Of a stretch of 53,315 bases of DNA, positions 25,240-34,582 are shown piece by piece (the first letter of the stretch is position 1; the number at the start of each line of letters is the position of its first letter). Location: assembly GCF_029255125.1 (NCBI RefSeq), contig NZ_JAPUVR010000106.1:1-53315 (forward strand), given 5' to 3'. The position numbers were made by a program, and so were the translations under genes. This DNA is from Accumulibacter sp. (GTDB lineage: Bacteria > Pseudomonadota > Gammaproteobacteria > Burkholderiales > Rhodocyclaceae). The notes under the pieces were generated by a model. That model worked only from the letters and a program-made list of their open reading frames with translations. It did no database searches and was not told where the DNA came from.

Positions 25240-25945
25240 TATGTGTGGCTCCAGAGTCAAGTTGAAAGAATCAGTTTTGGGTGCAGGAGGACTTCCGCCC
25301 TAAACTTCAGCCCCCCGTGCGGGGCCGTACCAGAATAAAGCAATGACTGTGCCACGGCCGCCAGGCAAGTCGTCGACGCCTGAATACATCATTGATCTAT
25401 TGATAGTACACGAGATTGAGATAGGACGGGCAGTCTTGATCGGGCTCTTCCCGCTTGGCGGAATGGCGGTCGGTGTAAAATTTTTCGACACAAATATGTT
25501 CTTCCTTGCCCGCCAGCCGGCTGCCCCGCGATGTTTGTCGGACCAGCGTGCGCGCACTTGTGCAGGCCTTCGTTTCGTCCATGTCTTGTTGCTGAGCGCA
25601 CACCAACCGCGCGCGGCCGCGAAGGGCTTGCTCGCTGGCCCGGCGCGAATTGACTTGGGCGAGCGAGATCCGGCATACTGGGCCATCATCAGGCTGCCAG
25701 TCTGGCTCTTCAGAGCGGCGATGCGCCCGACTCCGCGTGTCGCATGCGGTGAATGAGCGATGCACTTGCGCAGCGAGGCGCTGAATCAGGATCCCAGGCA
25801 TCGCGCCGCCTTTGTTTGTGATGGAAGCTATGGGCAGCTTGCTTGTTTGTCGAGCGTCGATGGCGAGTCAGGCGCCAATCCTGCAGCCGGCTCGATCACC
25901 TGGACACGATGCCAGCGCGGTGTCGTTGAGCGGGTTGTGTCGACG
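25240..25945. other. 706-nt intergenic region with a sigma-54 promoter and an AT-rich pocket
   Basis: The region lies between divergent genes. It holds the sigma-54-type site at 25340-25354, a GC inverted repeat in the 5' leader of the PEP-CTERM gene (about 25311-25326), and a clearly AT-richer stretch at ~25380-25500. Frames of 130-140 codons exist on both strands, but none shows a recognisable domain or a good ribosome-binding site, so I call no gene. Confidence 0.5.
25340..25354 (-). promoter_or_regulatory. Sigma-54 (-24/-12) promoter for the PEP-CTERM gene
   Basis: On the minus strand the sequence TGGCACagtcaTTGC matches the RpoN consensus TGGCAC-N5-TTGC exactly, with GG and GC elements 12 nt apart. 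It is about 100 nt upstream of the start at 25239. PEP-CTERM genes are commonly under the PrsK/PrsR-RpoN system, which agrees. Confidence 0.72.
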
Positions 25946-27175
25946 ATGATCGGCGAGATGTTCGCACTGGCCTGGCGTAACTTGGCGCGCCACGGTCGGC
26001 GCACGGCAGTCTGCGTTGGCGCGATCGTCTTTGGCGTCGTCGCGCTCGTGCTCGCTGGCGGGTTTGCCGAATGGATGATATGGATGGAGGGGGAATCGAC
26101 GATTCACTCGCGTCTCGGCCATCTGCAGATCGTCAAGCGCGGCTTCTACGAACATGGCGTTGCCGACCCACACGCCTACCTGTTCGGCGACAGGATCATC
26201 GATACGCAGCAGATCACTGCCTTGCCGCATGTCAAGGCAGTGACGCCGAGGGTCGCCTTTTCCGGTCTGATTTCGCGCGGCGACACGACGGTGAGCTTCA
26301 TCGGCGAGGGTGTCGTGCCAGAGACGGAAGCTGCCGTCTCGCGCGATGTGATCGTCCATGCCGGCGAGCCTTTGGCGAGCAGCCATCGCAACGGAGTGAT
26401 CCTGGGCAAGGGTCTGGCGGCAAGCCTCGGTGCTGAACCCGGTGCCCTCGTCGTCCTCCTGACGACGACGCCGGGCGGTGGCGTTTCTGCGGTGGAAGCG
26501 CAAGTGCGTGGCATCTTTCATACCGCGATCAAGGCTTTCGACGATTCGGCGTTGCGTGTCCCGATTCCCCTCGCGCGCAAGCTGATGAAAGCCGGCGGCT
26601 CGCATCAACTGATCGTCCTGCTCACCGAGACAAAGCGCACCGACGAGGTTCTGCGCCAGGTGCGGCGCCTGGTCGATGAACCGCAAAGCGGCTTGCAGGT
26701 CACGCCGTGGATAGACCTGGCGGATTTCTATAAGGCGGTGGTCGATCTGTTTGCATCACAAACCGGATTCGTGCGCGCGATCATCGCGATCATCATCGTA
26801 ATGAGCATGTCCAACGCGCTGATGACCAGCGTTCGCGAACGCACCAGCGAAATCGGGACGATGATGGCGATTGGCTTTCGCCGTCATGAGGTGATGCAAC
26901 TGTTCGTTAGCGAGGGGGTCACCATGGGGCTGATCGGGGGGACGCTAGGGGTGCTGCTGGCTTATCTGCTGGCGGTGGCGATCTCGGCGGTGGGGATTCC
27001 GATGCCGCCCGCGCCGGGGATGGATCACGGTTTCGACGCCGAGATCAGGGTCACTCTGGGCCTTGCTGCAAGCGGTTTCCTGTTGGCGCTTGTGTCGTCG
27101 ACGCTGGCCAGCCTCTATCCGGCGTGGAAGGCGTCGCGCCTGGCCATCGTCGATGCCTTGCGGCGCGCACTTTAG
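25946..27175 (+). CDS. ABC transporter permease (FtsX/LolE/MacB-PCD type)
   Basis: 409 residues. TM1 follows the start (ALAWRNLARHGRRTAVCVGAIVFGVVALVLAGGF, ~5-38). A large periplasmic domain (~45-270) is followed by three TMs of the FtsX domain (~275-409), with the signature VRERTSEIGTMMAIGFRRHEVMQLFVSEG and the end LYPAWKASRLAIVDALRRAL. Family members move lipoproteins or drugs, or act as mechanotransmitters. ATG at 25946 starts shortly before TM1. The gap to the next permease is 9 nt. No ATPase gene is adjacent. Confidence 0.85.
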   Translation: MIGEMFALAWRNLARHGRRTAVCVGAIVFGVVALVLAGGFAEWMIWMEGESTIHSRLGHLQIVKRGFYEHGVADPHAYLFGDRIIDTQQITALPHVKAVTPRVAFSGLISRGDTTVSFIGEGVVPETEAAVSRDVIVHAGEPLASSHRNGVILGKGLAASLGAEPGALVVLLTTTPGGGVSAVEAQVRGIFHTAIKAFDDSALRVPIPLARKLMKAGGSHQLIVLLTETKRTDEVLRQVRRLVDEPQSGLQVTPWIDLADFYKAVVDLFASQTGFVRAIIAIIIVMSMSNALMTSVRERTSEIGTMMAIGFRRHEVMQLFVSEGVTMGLIGGTLGVLLAYLLAVAISAVGIPMPPAPGMDHGFDAEIRVTLGLAASGFLLALVSSTLASLYPAWKASRLAIVDALRRAL

Positions 27176-27184
27176 GCGAGCGCG

Positions 27185-28414
27185 ATGAGCTTCGACTCAC
27201 TCAGTCTGCGCTGCAGTCTGCGCAACATCTTTCGTCAGAAGGCGCGCAGCGGCATGACCTTGGCCTCGATCGTCTTCGGCGTCGTGGGCCTCATCGTCTC
27301 GGGTGGCTTCGTCGAGGATGTCTTCGTCCAGCTACGCGAGGCGACGATCCATTCGCGCTTCGGCCACCTCCAGATCTACAAGGAGGGCTTTTACGCGAAC
27401 GGCGTGAAGGAGCCATACAACTATCTGATTCCAGAGCCAGATGCGGTGAAAACCGCGGTTGCCGCGGTTCCGGGTGTGCTCGATTCAATGATGCGGATCA
27501 ACTTCTTCGGCTTGCTGAACAATGGCAAGACCGACCTGCCGATTCTCGGCGAGGGCGTTGAGGCCGGCAAGGAGGCGAAACTGGGCAGCCACCTTTTCCT
27601 GATTGCCGGCCGGCAACTCGCCGATCAGGACGCCAACGGCATCCTGCTCGGCGAGGGCGTCGCGCGATCGATGGGCGTTGGCGTCGGTTCGTACGTAACC
27701 ATACTGACAAATACGCCGGAGGGTGCACTGAACAGCCTCGAGTTCCAGGTGGTCGGGATCTTTCGCACCTATGCGAAGGATTTTGACGACCGCGCGGTGC
27801 GTGTGGCGGTTGGTGCTGCGCAGGACTTGCTCGGGGTCAAGGGTGCGCATGCGGTCGTCGTCTCGCTCGACGACGCGCTGAGCACCGACCGTGTCGCTGC
27901 CGCGTTGAAAAAGAGCCTCGGTGTGCGCGGCTTCGAGGTCAAGACCTGGTTTGAACTCGACGACTTCTACGCCAAGACGGTTGAACTGTATCAGGTCCAG
28001 TTGGGCGTCCTGCAGTTCACCATCCTGGTCGTGGTTCTGCTCAGCGTCGCCAACAGCGTCAATATGACGGCCTACGAACGTGTCGGCGAGTTTGGTACGC
28101 TGAAGGCGCTGGGCACGCGCAGTTGGCAGATTTCGCTGCTGATTGTGCTCGAGAATGCGCTGCTGGGCCTGATCGGGGCAAGTCTGGGCGTCGTCCTCGG
28201 CGTCGTCCTCGCTCTTGGTCTGTCGGCGATCGGCATTCCGATGCCGCCACCGCCGAACTCGAATGTTGGCTATACGGCTTACATCCGTATCGTGCCGAGC
28301 GTGCTCGCGCTCTCGTTCATCATTGGTTTCCTGGCCACCGTACTCTCGTCGCTCCTGCCGGCGCGTGGTGTTGCGCGCATCCCCGTCGTCGACGCGCTGC
28401 GCCAGAACGTCTGA
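27185..28414 (+). CDS. Second ABC transporter permease, paralogue of the preceding gene
   Basis: 409 residues with the same layout and length as 25946-27175: TM1 (LRNIFRQKARSGMTLASIVFGVVGLIVSGGF), a large periplasmic loop containing IHSRFGHLQIYKEGFY, and a C-terminal FtsX domain with YERVGEFGTLKALGTRSWQISLLIVLENALLG and LLPARGVARIPVVDALRQNV. It probably forms a heterodimeric permease with the preceding protein. The cognate ATP-binding subunit must be elsewhere. Confidence 0.85.
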   Translation: MSFDSLSLRCSLRNIFRQKARSGMTLASIVFGVVGLIVSGGFVEDVFVQLREATIHSRFGHLQIYKEGFYANGVKEPYNYLIPEPDAVKTAVAAVPGVLDSMMRINFFGLLNNGKTDLPILGEGVEAGKEAKLGSHLFLIAGRQLADQDANGILLGEGVARSMGVGVGSYVTILTNTPEGALNSLEFQVVGIFRTYAKDFDDRAVRVAVGAAQDLLGVKGAHAVVVSLDDALSTDRVAAALKKSLGVRGFEVKTWFELDDFYAKTVELYQVQLGVLQFTILVVVLLSVANSVNMTAYERVGEFGTLKALGTRSWQISLLIVLENALLGLIGASLGVVLGVVLALGLSAIGIPMPPPPNSNVGYTAYIRIVPSVLALSFIIGFLATVLSSLLPARGVARIPVVDALRQNV

Positions 28415-28535
28415 TCCTCGGCGCGACAAGGCGCGCGTCAGGCAGGATTGCTTTGTTGCGCACTCGGTCGTCCGCGTCCGAAGCTCTGCTCCCCTTGTCT
28501 GCCAGCTCGCGTATCGGCTGCTGCGCGCAAGCTCT

Positions 28536-29387
28536 TCAGAGGGGTGAGCGGACAGCGGTCCACCTGAAAATCGCCTGCAGCGCGGCGTACTTCATGCGCT
28601 CGCGCCACGGAAGAAGCGGGTGTTCGGGCGCCGGCGGACTCGCCCTGACGGCCTGCTGCTGGTGGGCGAGCAGGAGCATCGGGAACAGGTACGACCATTC
28701 GCTCAGCATGCCAGACAAGCGGCTGCGCTGCAGCAACTGGGTAAACTCGGCGAGGGAAAAGGCAGCCAGATAGGAGTCGGTCGTCTCCTTCAGAAAGCTT
28801 TCGCCGTGCGCACGGTCGTGCTTTTCTGCCAGCCAGCGCCAGGTCTCGTCTCGCTTGAACCTCGCCAGATCAACCACAAAACAGGATCCAGCGGGTTTGA
28901 GCAAAGCGGCCATGGCGTCGAGCGTGGCCAGCGCTGCCTCGGGCGTCGGGCAGTAGTTCAGCCCGAAGGTCCAGGTGACTGCGTCGAACTTTCGCTCACC
29001 CAGCACCTTCGGCAAGTCAGTCATGTCGCCTTCGATCAGCTCGACGTTGTCGATTCGCTCGCGCCCGAGATGCTCCTTGGCCAGGAGAAGCATCGCGCGC
29101 GAGATCTCGACGCCGGTGAACCGCACGCCGGGCCGCCGCCGGGCCAATTCTCCCAGGAGGAGGGCCGGGCCACAGGCCACATCGAGCGCTTCGCCGTGCG
29201 CCGGAATGCCGGCCAGCGCGCGCTGGAGAACGAACGCCTGAATGATCCGGAAATCGCTCAGACGCGAAGCAGCGATGTACTGCTCGCAGAATGCCCGGTC
29301 GAAAATCAGAGGGTTCGCGTGCGCGACACGTGGCCTATGCGCCGCGGTCAGCCGCTCGCGGGTAAAGTAGTAAAGTTCTTCAAGCAT
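28536..29387 (-). CDS. SAM-dependent class I methyltransferase
   Basis: 283 residues. A Rossmann methyltransferase core at ~65-190: motif I EALDVACGPALLLGELARR, VEISRAML, VELIEGDMTDLP, and FDAVTWTFGLNYCPTPEAALATLDAMAALLKPAGSCFVVDLARF. The C-terminal ~90 residues may bind substrate. ATG at 29387 begins MLEELYYFTRERL; the frame runs far upstream without conserved content. It is transcribed opposite to its neighbours. Substrate unknown; possibly part of the adjacent ligase/reductase pathway. Confidence 0.8.
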   Translation of the reverse strand: MLEELYYFTRERLTAAHRPRVAHANPLIFDRAFCEQYIAASRLSDFRIIQAFVLQRALAGIPAHGEALDVACGPALLLGELARRRPGVRFTGVEISRAMLLLAKEHLGRERIDNVELIEGDMTDLPKVLGERKFDAVTWTFGLNYCPTPEAALATLDAMAALLKPAGSCFVVDLARFKRDETWRWLAEKHDRAHGESFLKETTDSYLAAFSLAEFTQLLQRSRLSGMLSEWSYLFPMLLLAHQQQAVRASPPAPEHPLLPWRERMKYAALQAIFRWTAVRSPL

Positions 29388-29907
29388 GCGGCAATGCCAA
29401 GGAAAAGGCGGTGCTGCGGGAAGTTCCGCGCGATCGCAGTGCGCTCGCCGGCGGCCTGTTGCCGTATCGACCGGGCGCCTTGAGAGGACTCGTTTCGCCC
29501 TTTCCGTGCCAAGCGCCCAACTCCAGATGCGTGCGGAGTAATGCACTCTACATGGTTGCACCGGTACTGGCAACACGGCAGAATAGGTGGCGCAAGGCGC
29601 CCCGGGTGGCGCGCACGGCCGGGGTTCCGATGGTCTCTTGGCGCTTCTGGCCAGGATGCCGCGGTTGCAAGGCAGCGTGCGCCGGGGCAGGCCGAGGTTT
29701 CGGGGGGTTGGGCAAGCGCCTGAAATCTGCGTTGCCTGGGCCACGTATCAGGTTTGTCGGGCAAGCAGCACGAGCCGGTTTGCCACCAAGCGTGGCAGAT
29801 GATCGTGCTGTTCCGGCCGGCCGCCAGTGGTCCGTTGCGACGGAGGGCGATCAGTTGATCGATACGATGTCCGCTGCCCGGTCCGCGGTCCGAGAGGAGA
29901 CAGTAGA
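29388..29907. other. 520-nt divergent intergenic region
   Basis: Lies between the methyltransferase (minus) and the PP-loop gene (plus), so it should carry both promoters. Apart from the GAGAGGAGACAGTAGA ribosome-binding site of the right-hand gene I see no repeats, structured elements or convincing gene. Frames present have no recognisable domain. Confidence 0.45.
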
Positions 29908-30987
29908 ATGAGAAGATGCGCCAAATGCCTGGTTCCCGATCAGGTGCCCGGAGTATCGCTGGCTGACGACGGGGTTTGCAACCTGTGTCGCGATGAAGCA
30001 GCGCTGGCCAGGGAAACGGCGCAAGCCGAAGAAGCGCGCCGCGCGTTCGAGCTGGACCTGGAAAGGACCTTGGCCGAATCGCGTGGTCAGGCCGAGTATG
30101 ATTGTCTGGTGCCGCTGAGCGGCGGCAAGGACAGTATCTATCTGCTCTACCGGCTGGCGGTCGAACTCAAGCTAAAGGTTCTCGCCTTTACGGTCGATAT
30201 CAATATACCGCCTCTCGCCTGGGACAACATCAGGCGCGCGCTGGCCAAGCTCGATATCGACCATCTCAGCTACTCGCCCTCGCAGGCGTTTTACCGCAAG
30301 ACGTTTCGTTATCTACTGAGCAACCAGGAAGAACGGGGCGCCGTCTATACGTTGTCTTATGTTTATGCTCCGCTTTTCGAGGGTGATGCGATCAAACTGG
30401 CGATAGAAAAAGGCATCCCGCTGGTCCTAGCCGGCTACTCACCCGGACAGCCTGAGCCTGAGCGGATGCTCTATGAATTTTCCCGGCCGCTGATTTGCGC
30501 GACCGACTGGACGCCCCCGGAACTGAGGCGTTGCGGTGAGTTCAGCGAGGAGGAACTGGCACGTTTCTACAACCCGACGACGCTGCCGAAGGGGACCGCG
30601 ATTCCGCGTTACCTGGCACCCTTCCATGCATGGCCATACAACCAGGAAGAGATCATGCGCAAGGTGGTTGAGCATGATCTGGTCGCCTCGAGCAAACACG
30701 CCAACCCGATCCACAGCAACTACCCGATCAACTGGCTGCTGATGTACTCGGATCTGCGTACTTTTGGCTACAACCCCTACGCCCCAGAATTCTCCACCCT
30801 GATCCGCCACGGCAAGGCGAACCGCAGATACTGGCAGATCATGGGGCCGGTGGTCGATTTTCTGATCCGCCACCGCATCGGTCCGGCCAAGGAAGTGACG
30901 CGCAGCCTGGACTGGCTGGGCATGACGGCAGACGATCTTCGCCTTACGCGCGCGCGCGGCGCCTACGATCCGGTTGTCCAGGCATGA
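29908..30987 (+). CDS. PP-loop ATPase, N-acetyl sugar amidotransferase-like
   Basis: 359 residues. An N-terminal zinc-ribbon-like pair (CAKCLVPDQVPG and CNLC, ~4-28) is followed by a PP-loop ATP-pyrophosphatase motif SGGKDS at 70-75 (LVPLSGGKDSIYLLYRLA) and a conserved body with GYSPGQPEPERM and NPIHSNYPINW. The layout matches the WbpG/PseA-like N-acetyl sugar amidotransferase family, which adenylates a substrate and adds an amine or sulfur. The ATG at 29908 has a strong GAGGAG upstream. It is followed by an acyl-CoA ligase and a reductase, an unusual setting for a sugar amidotransferase, so the substrate may differ. Confidence 0.75.
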   Translation: MRRCAKCLVPDQVPGVSLADDGVCNLCRDEAALARETAQAEEARRAFELDLERTLAESRGQAEYDCLVPLSGGKDSIYLLYRLAVELKLKVLAFTVDINIPPLAWDNIRRALAKLDIDHLSYSPSQAFYRKTFRYLLSNQEERGAVYTLSYVYAPLFEGDAIKLAIEKGIPLVLAGYSPGQPEPERMLYEFSRPLICATDWTPPELRRCGEFSEEELARFYNPTTLPKGTAIPRYLAPFHAWPYNQEEIMRKVVEHDLVASSKHANPIHSNYPINWLLMYSDLRTFGYNPYAPEFSTLIRHGKANRRYWQIMGPVVDFLIRHRIGPAKEVTRSLDWLGMTADDLRLTRARGAYDPVVQA

Positions 30988-31045
30988 TCAGTAGTAGCGC
31001 CAGTGCGTGCGCCAACCGGCAGACCTGGGCGCAATAACCGCGGAC

Positions 31046-32857
31046 ATGAGTGGCGTAGCCGAGCTCGATCGCGTGTTCGCGGTCAGTGACTGGACGGTGC
31101 CCGGCCTGTTGCTCGCACGTAGCGAGCACAGTCCGGAGGCGCCGGCCTTGTGGAGTCTGGCTGCCGACGGACAATGGGAGCCAACCGACTGGCGTACCTA
31201 CCGGCAAGCGGTAGCGTCGCTGAGCAGCAGCTTCCGCAAGCTTGGTCTGACGGCGGGCGAGCCGGTCGGCATCATGGCTCCCGCCTGTCGCGAATGGGAT
31301 TTCGCGCAACTTGGCGTTCTCGCTGCTGGCGGCGTTGCCGTCGGCCTTGATCCTTACGCACTCGGCGAGCAGTTGTGCGCCATTGCGCGTCGCTGTGGCT
31401 TCGTCGGCCTGGTGGTTGCCGACCGTTCGTACCTCGACAGGTTCGACGCGAACATGCGCCAACAGTTGCGTTTCGCGGTCTGTCTGCGTGACGGCGATGA
31501 TGACGGAGTCATTTCGCTGGCCACGCTGCTCGCGCCAGCGTCGGCCGGCGACGACTGGAATCTGGCCCTGCCGGATGCGCCGGCGACGATCGTCTTCACT
31601 TCCGGCACGACCGGCGAGCCGAAAGGCATCGAGTATTCGCATCGGCAGATCTGCCTGGCGGCGAGTGCGATTCTCTCGGCTTTTCCGCAGGTCGGCGCGG
31701 AAAGCCGCCTCGCCTGCTGGTTGCCGCTCTCCAATCTGTTTCAGCGGATGATCAATCTGAGCGCGATCGCGCGCGGCGCGCAGACCTTCTACGTCAGCGA
31801 TCCGCGCGAGATCATGCGCTATGTCAAGTTCATCGCGCCGCACCTCTTCATCGGCGTGCCTCGCTTCTACGAGAAACTGCAGGCCGGCATCGATGCGGTG
31901 ATCGAGCAACAGCCCTCGTGGCAACGGCGAATGGTCAGGTGGGCGCTGCGCGTTGGTCAAAGACACGCCGCGGCGAGCCGGGCGGGAGAGCGCGCAGGAC
32001 TGGCCGACCGTTTGGCGCATGTGCTGGCCGATTGGCTGGCCTTGAGCCGAATTCGCGGTGCGCTCGGGCCCAACCTGCGTTTCATGGTCAGCGGTTCGGC
32101 GCCGATGCCCGGGTGGTTGCTCGAGCGTCTGCATGCCATCGGTCTGCCCGTTCTGGAAGCGTACGGCGTCAGCGAGAATGTCATCCCGATCGCGATCAAT
32201 CGGCCAGACCGCTTTCGCTTCGGCACGGTCGGTCAGCCGGCTCCGGGCAGCGAAGTTCGCCTGGCCGAGGATGGCGAGCTCCTGGTGCGGGGTGCCGGCG
32301 TCTTTTCCGGTTATCTCGGTGCTGAGAAACCGGCGCCCGCGCTACTTGCCGATGGCTACCTGGCGACCGGTGATCTGGCGACGATCGATGGTGATGGCTT
32401 CATCACGCTGATCGGTCGCAAATCCGAGATTTTCAAGACGTCCACCGGCCGTCGCATCGCTCCGGCAGGAATCGAAAGCGGCCTGCAGCAGATTCGGCAG
32501 ATCGAACACGCGGTTGTCTTTGGCGCCGGGCGCGCCCGGCCAGTCGCCTTGCTGGTCGTCAGTGAAGGGCAGTGGCAGGCCGCCCAGCAGAATTCGTTCA
32601 GCGCTCTGCGCGCCCAGGTGGCGGCGGTAAGCGAGCAGATGGCGGCGTATCAGCGCCCAGCCGGCCTGATCTTCAGTGCTCAGGCGCTGACCATCGATGC
32701 TGGCGAACTGACCACCAACCTCAAACTCCGCCGACAGGTCATCGAGGCGAAGCATCGTGCAGTTTTGCACGAACTCTACGCCCGGATTGATGCTGCACCT
32801 GGCAGTCGATTCGAAGCCTGGAGTGCCGACCACCAGATTTTCTACTGCGAGTCATGA
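31046..32857 (+). CDS. AMP-forming acyl-CoA synthetase / long-chain fatty acid ligase
   Basis: 603 residues of the ANL superfamily. Adenylation motifs: A3 IVFTSGTTGEPKGIEYSH, YGVSENVIPIAINRP, GYLATGDLATIDGDGFITLIGRKSEIFKTSTGRRIAP (A7/A8). Overall it is like FAA1/FadD15-type long-chain ligases. The final part has TTNLKLRR, the usual A10 position, where the catalytic Lys is expected. ATG at 31046 chosen over GTG at 31007. The stop overlaps the next start as ATGA, so activation and reduction of an acyl group look coupled. Confidence 0.88.
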   Translation: MSGVAELDRVFAVSDWTVPGLLLARSEHSPEAPALWSLAADGQWEPTDWRTYRQAVASLSSSFRKLGLTAGEPVGIMAPACREWDFAQLGVLAAGGVAVGLDPYALGEQLCAIARRCGFVGLVVADRSYLDRFDANMRQQLRFAVCLRDGDDDGVISLATLLAPASAGDDWNLALPDAPATIVFTSGTTGEPKGIEYSHRQICLAASAILSAFPQVGAESRLACWLPLSNLFQRMINLSAIARGAQTFYVSDPREIMRYVKFIAPHLFIGVPRFYEKLQAGIDAVIEQQPSWQRRMVRWALRVGQRHAAASRAGERAGLADRLAHVLADWLALSRIRGALGPNLRFMVSGSAPMPGWLLERLHAIGLPVLEAYGVSENVIPIAINRPDRFRFGTVGQPAPGSEVRLAEDGELLVRGAGVFSGYLGAEKPAPALLADGYLATGDLATIDGDGFITLIGRKSEIFKTSTGRRIAPAGIESGLQQIRQIEHAVVFGAGRARPVALLVVSEGQWQAAQQNSFSALRAQVAAVSEQMAAYQRPAGLIFSAQALTIDAGELTTNLKLRRQVIEAKHRAVLHELYARIDAAPGSRFEAWSADHQIFYCES

Positions 32858-33966
32858 GCCACTACTTCATTACCGGGGCCACCGGAGCGATCGGCAGCAG
32901 TCTGGTGCCGGTGTTGCTGCAGCAGCCGACGAGCGAGCTGACCCTGCTCCTGCGCGCGGAGACCGCCGACAAGCTGAACGAGCGGCTGGAGGAGCTGTAC
33001 CGTTTCTGGGGAATCGGCTCGAGCGACCAAGCCGCGCGCCAGCGCATACGGGCCTTGCGCGGCGACGTCACGCTGCCCGAATTCGGCTTGACGGCGCACG
33101 AATACCAGGCGCTCTGCGCCGCCTGTACGCACATCATCCATGCGGCCGGCAATGTGCGGATGAATCTGCCGATCGAGCAGGCACGCCGCTCTTCGGTCGA
33201 TTCGGCGAAGCATGTCGTGGCTCTCGCGCACGCCGCACCCAAGCTCGAGAAGATCGAGTTCGTCAGCACCGTTGGCGTCGGCGGTCGGACGTATCGGCAA
33301 GTGCCGGAAGAATGGCTGACTGATCGGCGCGACTTTCACAACACCTACGAGCAAGCCAAGGCGGAAGCCGAAGAACTCGTTCGCGGCGAAGCCGAGCGCG
33401 GCCTCCCGGTGACCGTCCACCGTCCGAGCATGGTCGTCGGCGAGAGCGCCAGCGGTCGCATCATACATTTCCAGGTCTTCTATCACCTGTGCGAGTTTCT
33501 CTCCGGGCAGCGCACGCGTGGCCTCAGTCCTCGGTTTGGCGGCACTCGCCTCGATGTCGTCCCGGCCGACTATGTCGCCAAGACCATCGCCTGGTCGAGC
33601 CAGACCTCGGCGAGCGGGGGATTGATCCTCCATTCGTGTTCCGGCCCCACGTTGGCCGTTGCCCTCGTGCCGCTGCGCGAGCGCGTCAGGGCGGCGTTCT
33701 CGCGGGCGGGTCGCGACCTGCCGCGGATGGTCGAACTGCCGACGCCATTGTTCAAGGCGATCGTTGCCGGTGTCAGCGTCTTCATGCCGACAGAACTCAG
33801 GCGCGCGGTGCGAACGCTGCCGGTGTTCCTCGACTACCTGGCGACCGAGCAGACCTTCATCAATCAGCGCACACAGGAGCTGCTCGCGGCAGCGCAGCTT
33901 CCGGTGCCGCATCCTGACCGCTATCTGGACAAGGTACTGGACTACTACCTGGAGCGCAGCCGCTAG
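32854..33966 (+). CDS. NAD(P)-binding thioester-reductase / male-sterility-type protein
   Basis: 370 residues, an extended short-chain dehydrogenase. ITGATGAIGSSLVPVLL (~6-22) is the Rossmann nucleotide loop, HIIHAAGNVRMNLP and EFVSTVGVGG follow, and the YEQAK motif supplies catalytic Tyr and Lys. VHRPSMVVGES and a C-terminal helical region complete the fold. The family (NAD_binding_4) reduces acyl thioesters to aldehydes or alcohols. Directly coupled to the acyl-CoA ligase, so it probably reduces that product. Confidence 0.83.
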   Translation: MSHYFITGATGAIGSSLVPVLLQQPTSELTLLLRAETADKLNERLEELYRFWGIGSSDQAARQRIRALRGDVTLPEFGLTAHEYQALCAACTHIIHAAGNVRMNLPIEQARRSSVDSAKHVVALAHAAPKLEKIEFVSTVGVGGRTYRQVPEEWLTDRRDFHNTYEQAKAEAEELVRGEAERGLPVTVHRPSMVVGESASGRIIHFQVFYHLCEFLSGQRTRGLSPRFGGTRLDVVPADYVAKTIAWSSQTSASGGLILHSCSGPTLAVALVPLRERVRAAFSRAGRDLPRMVELPTPLFKAIVAGVSVFMPTELRRAVRTLPVFLDYLATEQTFINQRTQELLAAAQLPVPHPDRYLDKVLDYYLERSR

Positions 33967-34092
33967 CCATCGTGCGCCATCTCGTTTGGGCCAGGGCCGT
34001 GGCGCGGGCCGGGCGGCCGAATCACCCCAGCCAACAAGCGTCCAGCCGTCCAACGGACAGCCGCTTTTCGGTTCGTCGGCGCGAGAACAACT

Positions 34093-34098
34093 TATACT
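34093..34098 (+). promoter_or_regulatory. Possible -10 element upstream of the DUF3467 gene
   Basis: TATACT lies 69 nt upstream of the ATG at 34167 and resembles a sigma-70 -10 hexamer. No good -35 is visible. A small AT-flanked hairpin (CACGC/GCGTG with flanking A and T runs) occurs at ~34111-34140 in the leader. Confidence 0.35.
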
Positions 34099-34166
34099 AG
34101 CAGTGATCGAAAAAACCCGGCACGCTGAAATGGCGTGTTTTCATCAAACCGAGAAAGGAGTGCACA

Positions 34167-34454
34167 ATGGCCGAATCACCTGCCGAAAAGAGACCCGAAC
34201 CCGTCGGTACACGCGTCAAGTGGAACGTCGAACAGTTGAAGAGCAGTTATGTCAATTTCGCCAACGCCAACTCGACGCGCGAAGAAGTCGTGATGAACTT
34301 TGGACTGAACGCGAGTTGGGACCGCAGCCAGCCGGAAATGGAGATCGAACTGGCGCACCGCATCGTGATGAGCCCGTTCGCCGCCAAGCGCCTGGCCGAA
34401 TTGCTGAACAAGCTGATTGCCGAATACGAGTCGCGTTACGGCGAGTTGAAGTAA
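34167..34454 (+). CDS. DUF3467 protein
   Basis: 95 residues, almost all a DUF3467 domain: VKWNVEQLKSSYVNFANANSTREEVVMNFG, AHRIVMSPFAAKRLAELLNKLIAEYE. Function unknown; it is a small soluble protein. A GAAAGGAGTGCACA ribosome-binding site precedes the ATG. It is monocistronic with a terminator at 34484-34525. Confidence 0.88.
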   Translation: MAESPAEKRPEPVGTRVKWNVEQLKSSYVNFANANSTREEVVMNFGLNASWDRSQPEMEIELAHRIVMSPFAAKRLAELLNKLIAEYESRYGELK

Positions 34455-34483
34455 GGCGAAGCACGACGCAGTAAGGGCAAGAC

Positions 34484-34525
34484 GGCGGCTTGCCCTGGCG
34501 GCAGCGCAGGCGAGCCGCCCGTTTT
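34484..34525 (+). terminator. Intrinsic terminator after the DUF3467 gene
   Basis: GGCGGCTTGCC (34484-34494) pairs with GGCGAGCCGCC (34509-34519), 11 bp with one G-U pair, followed by CGTTTTCCC. It may also serve the convergent gene ending at 34583. Confidence 0.6.
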
Positions 34526-34582
34526 CCCCTGCGTCGGCTCACCCCTCTGCCGCCGACTTGCGGCGAGCGCCGGCGATGTCGC

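Noticed and set aside
25343-25756. 137-codon ORF in the PEP-CTERM/permease intergenic region
   Set aside because: Its start lies within the sigma-54 promoter of the opposite strand and no family is recognisable.
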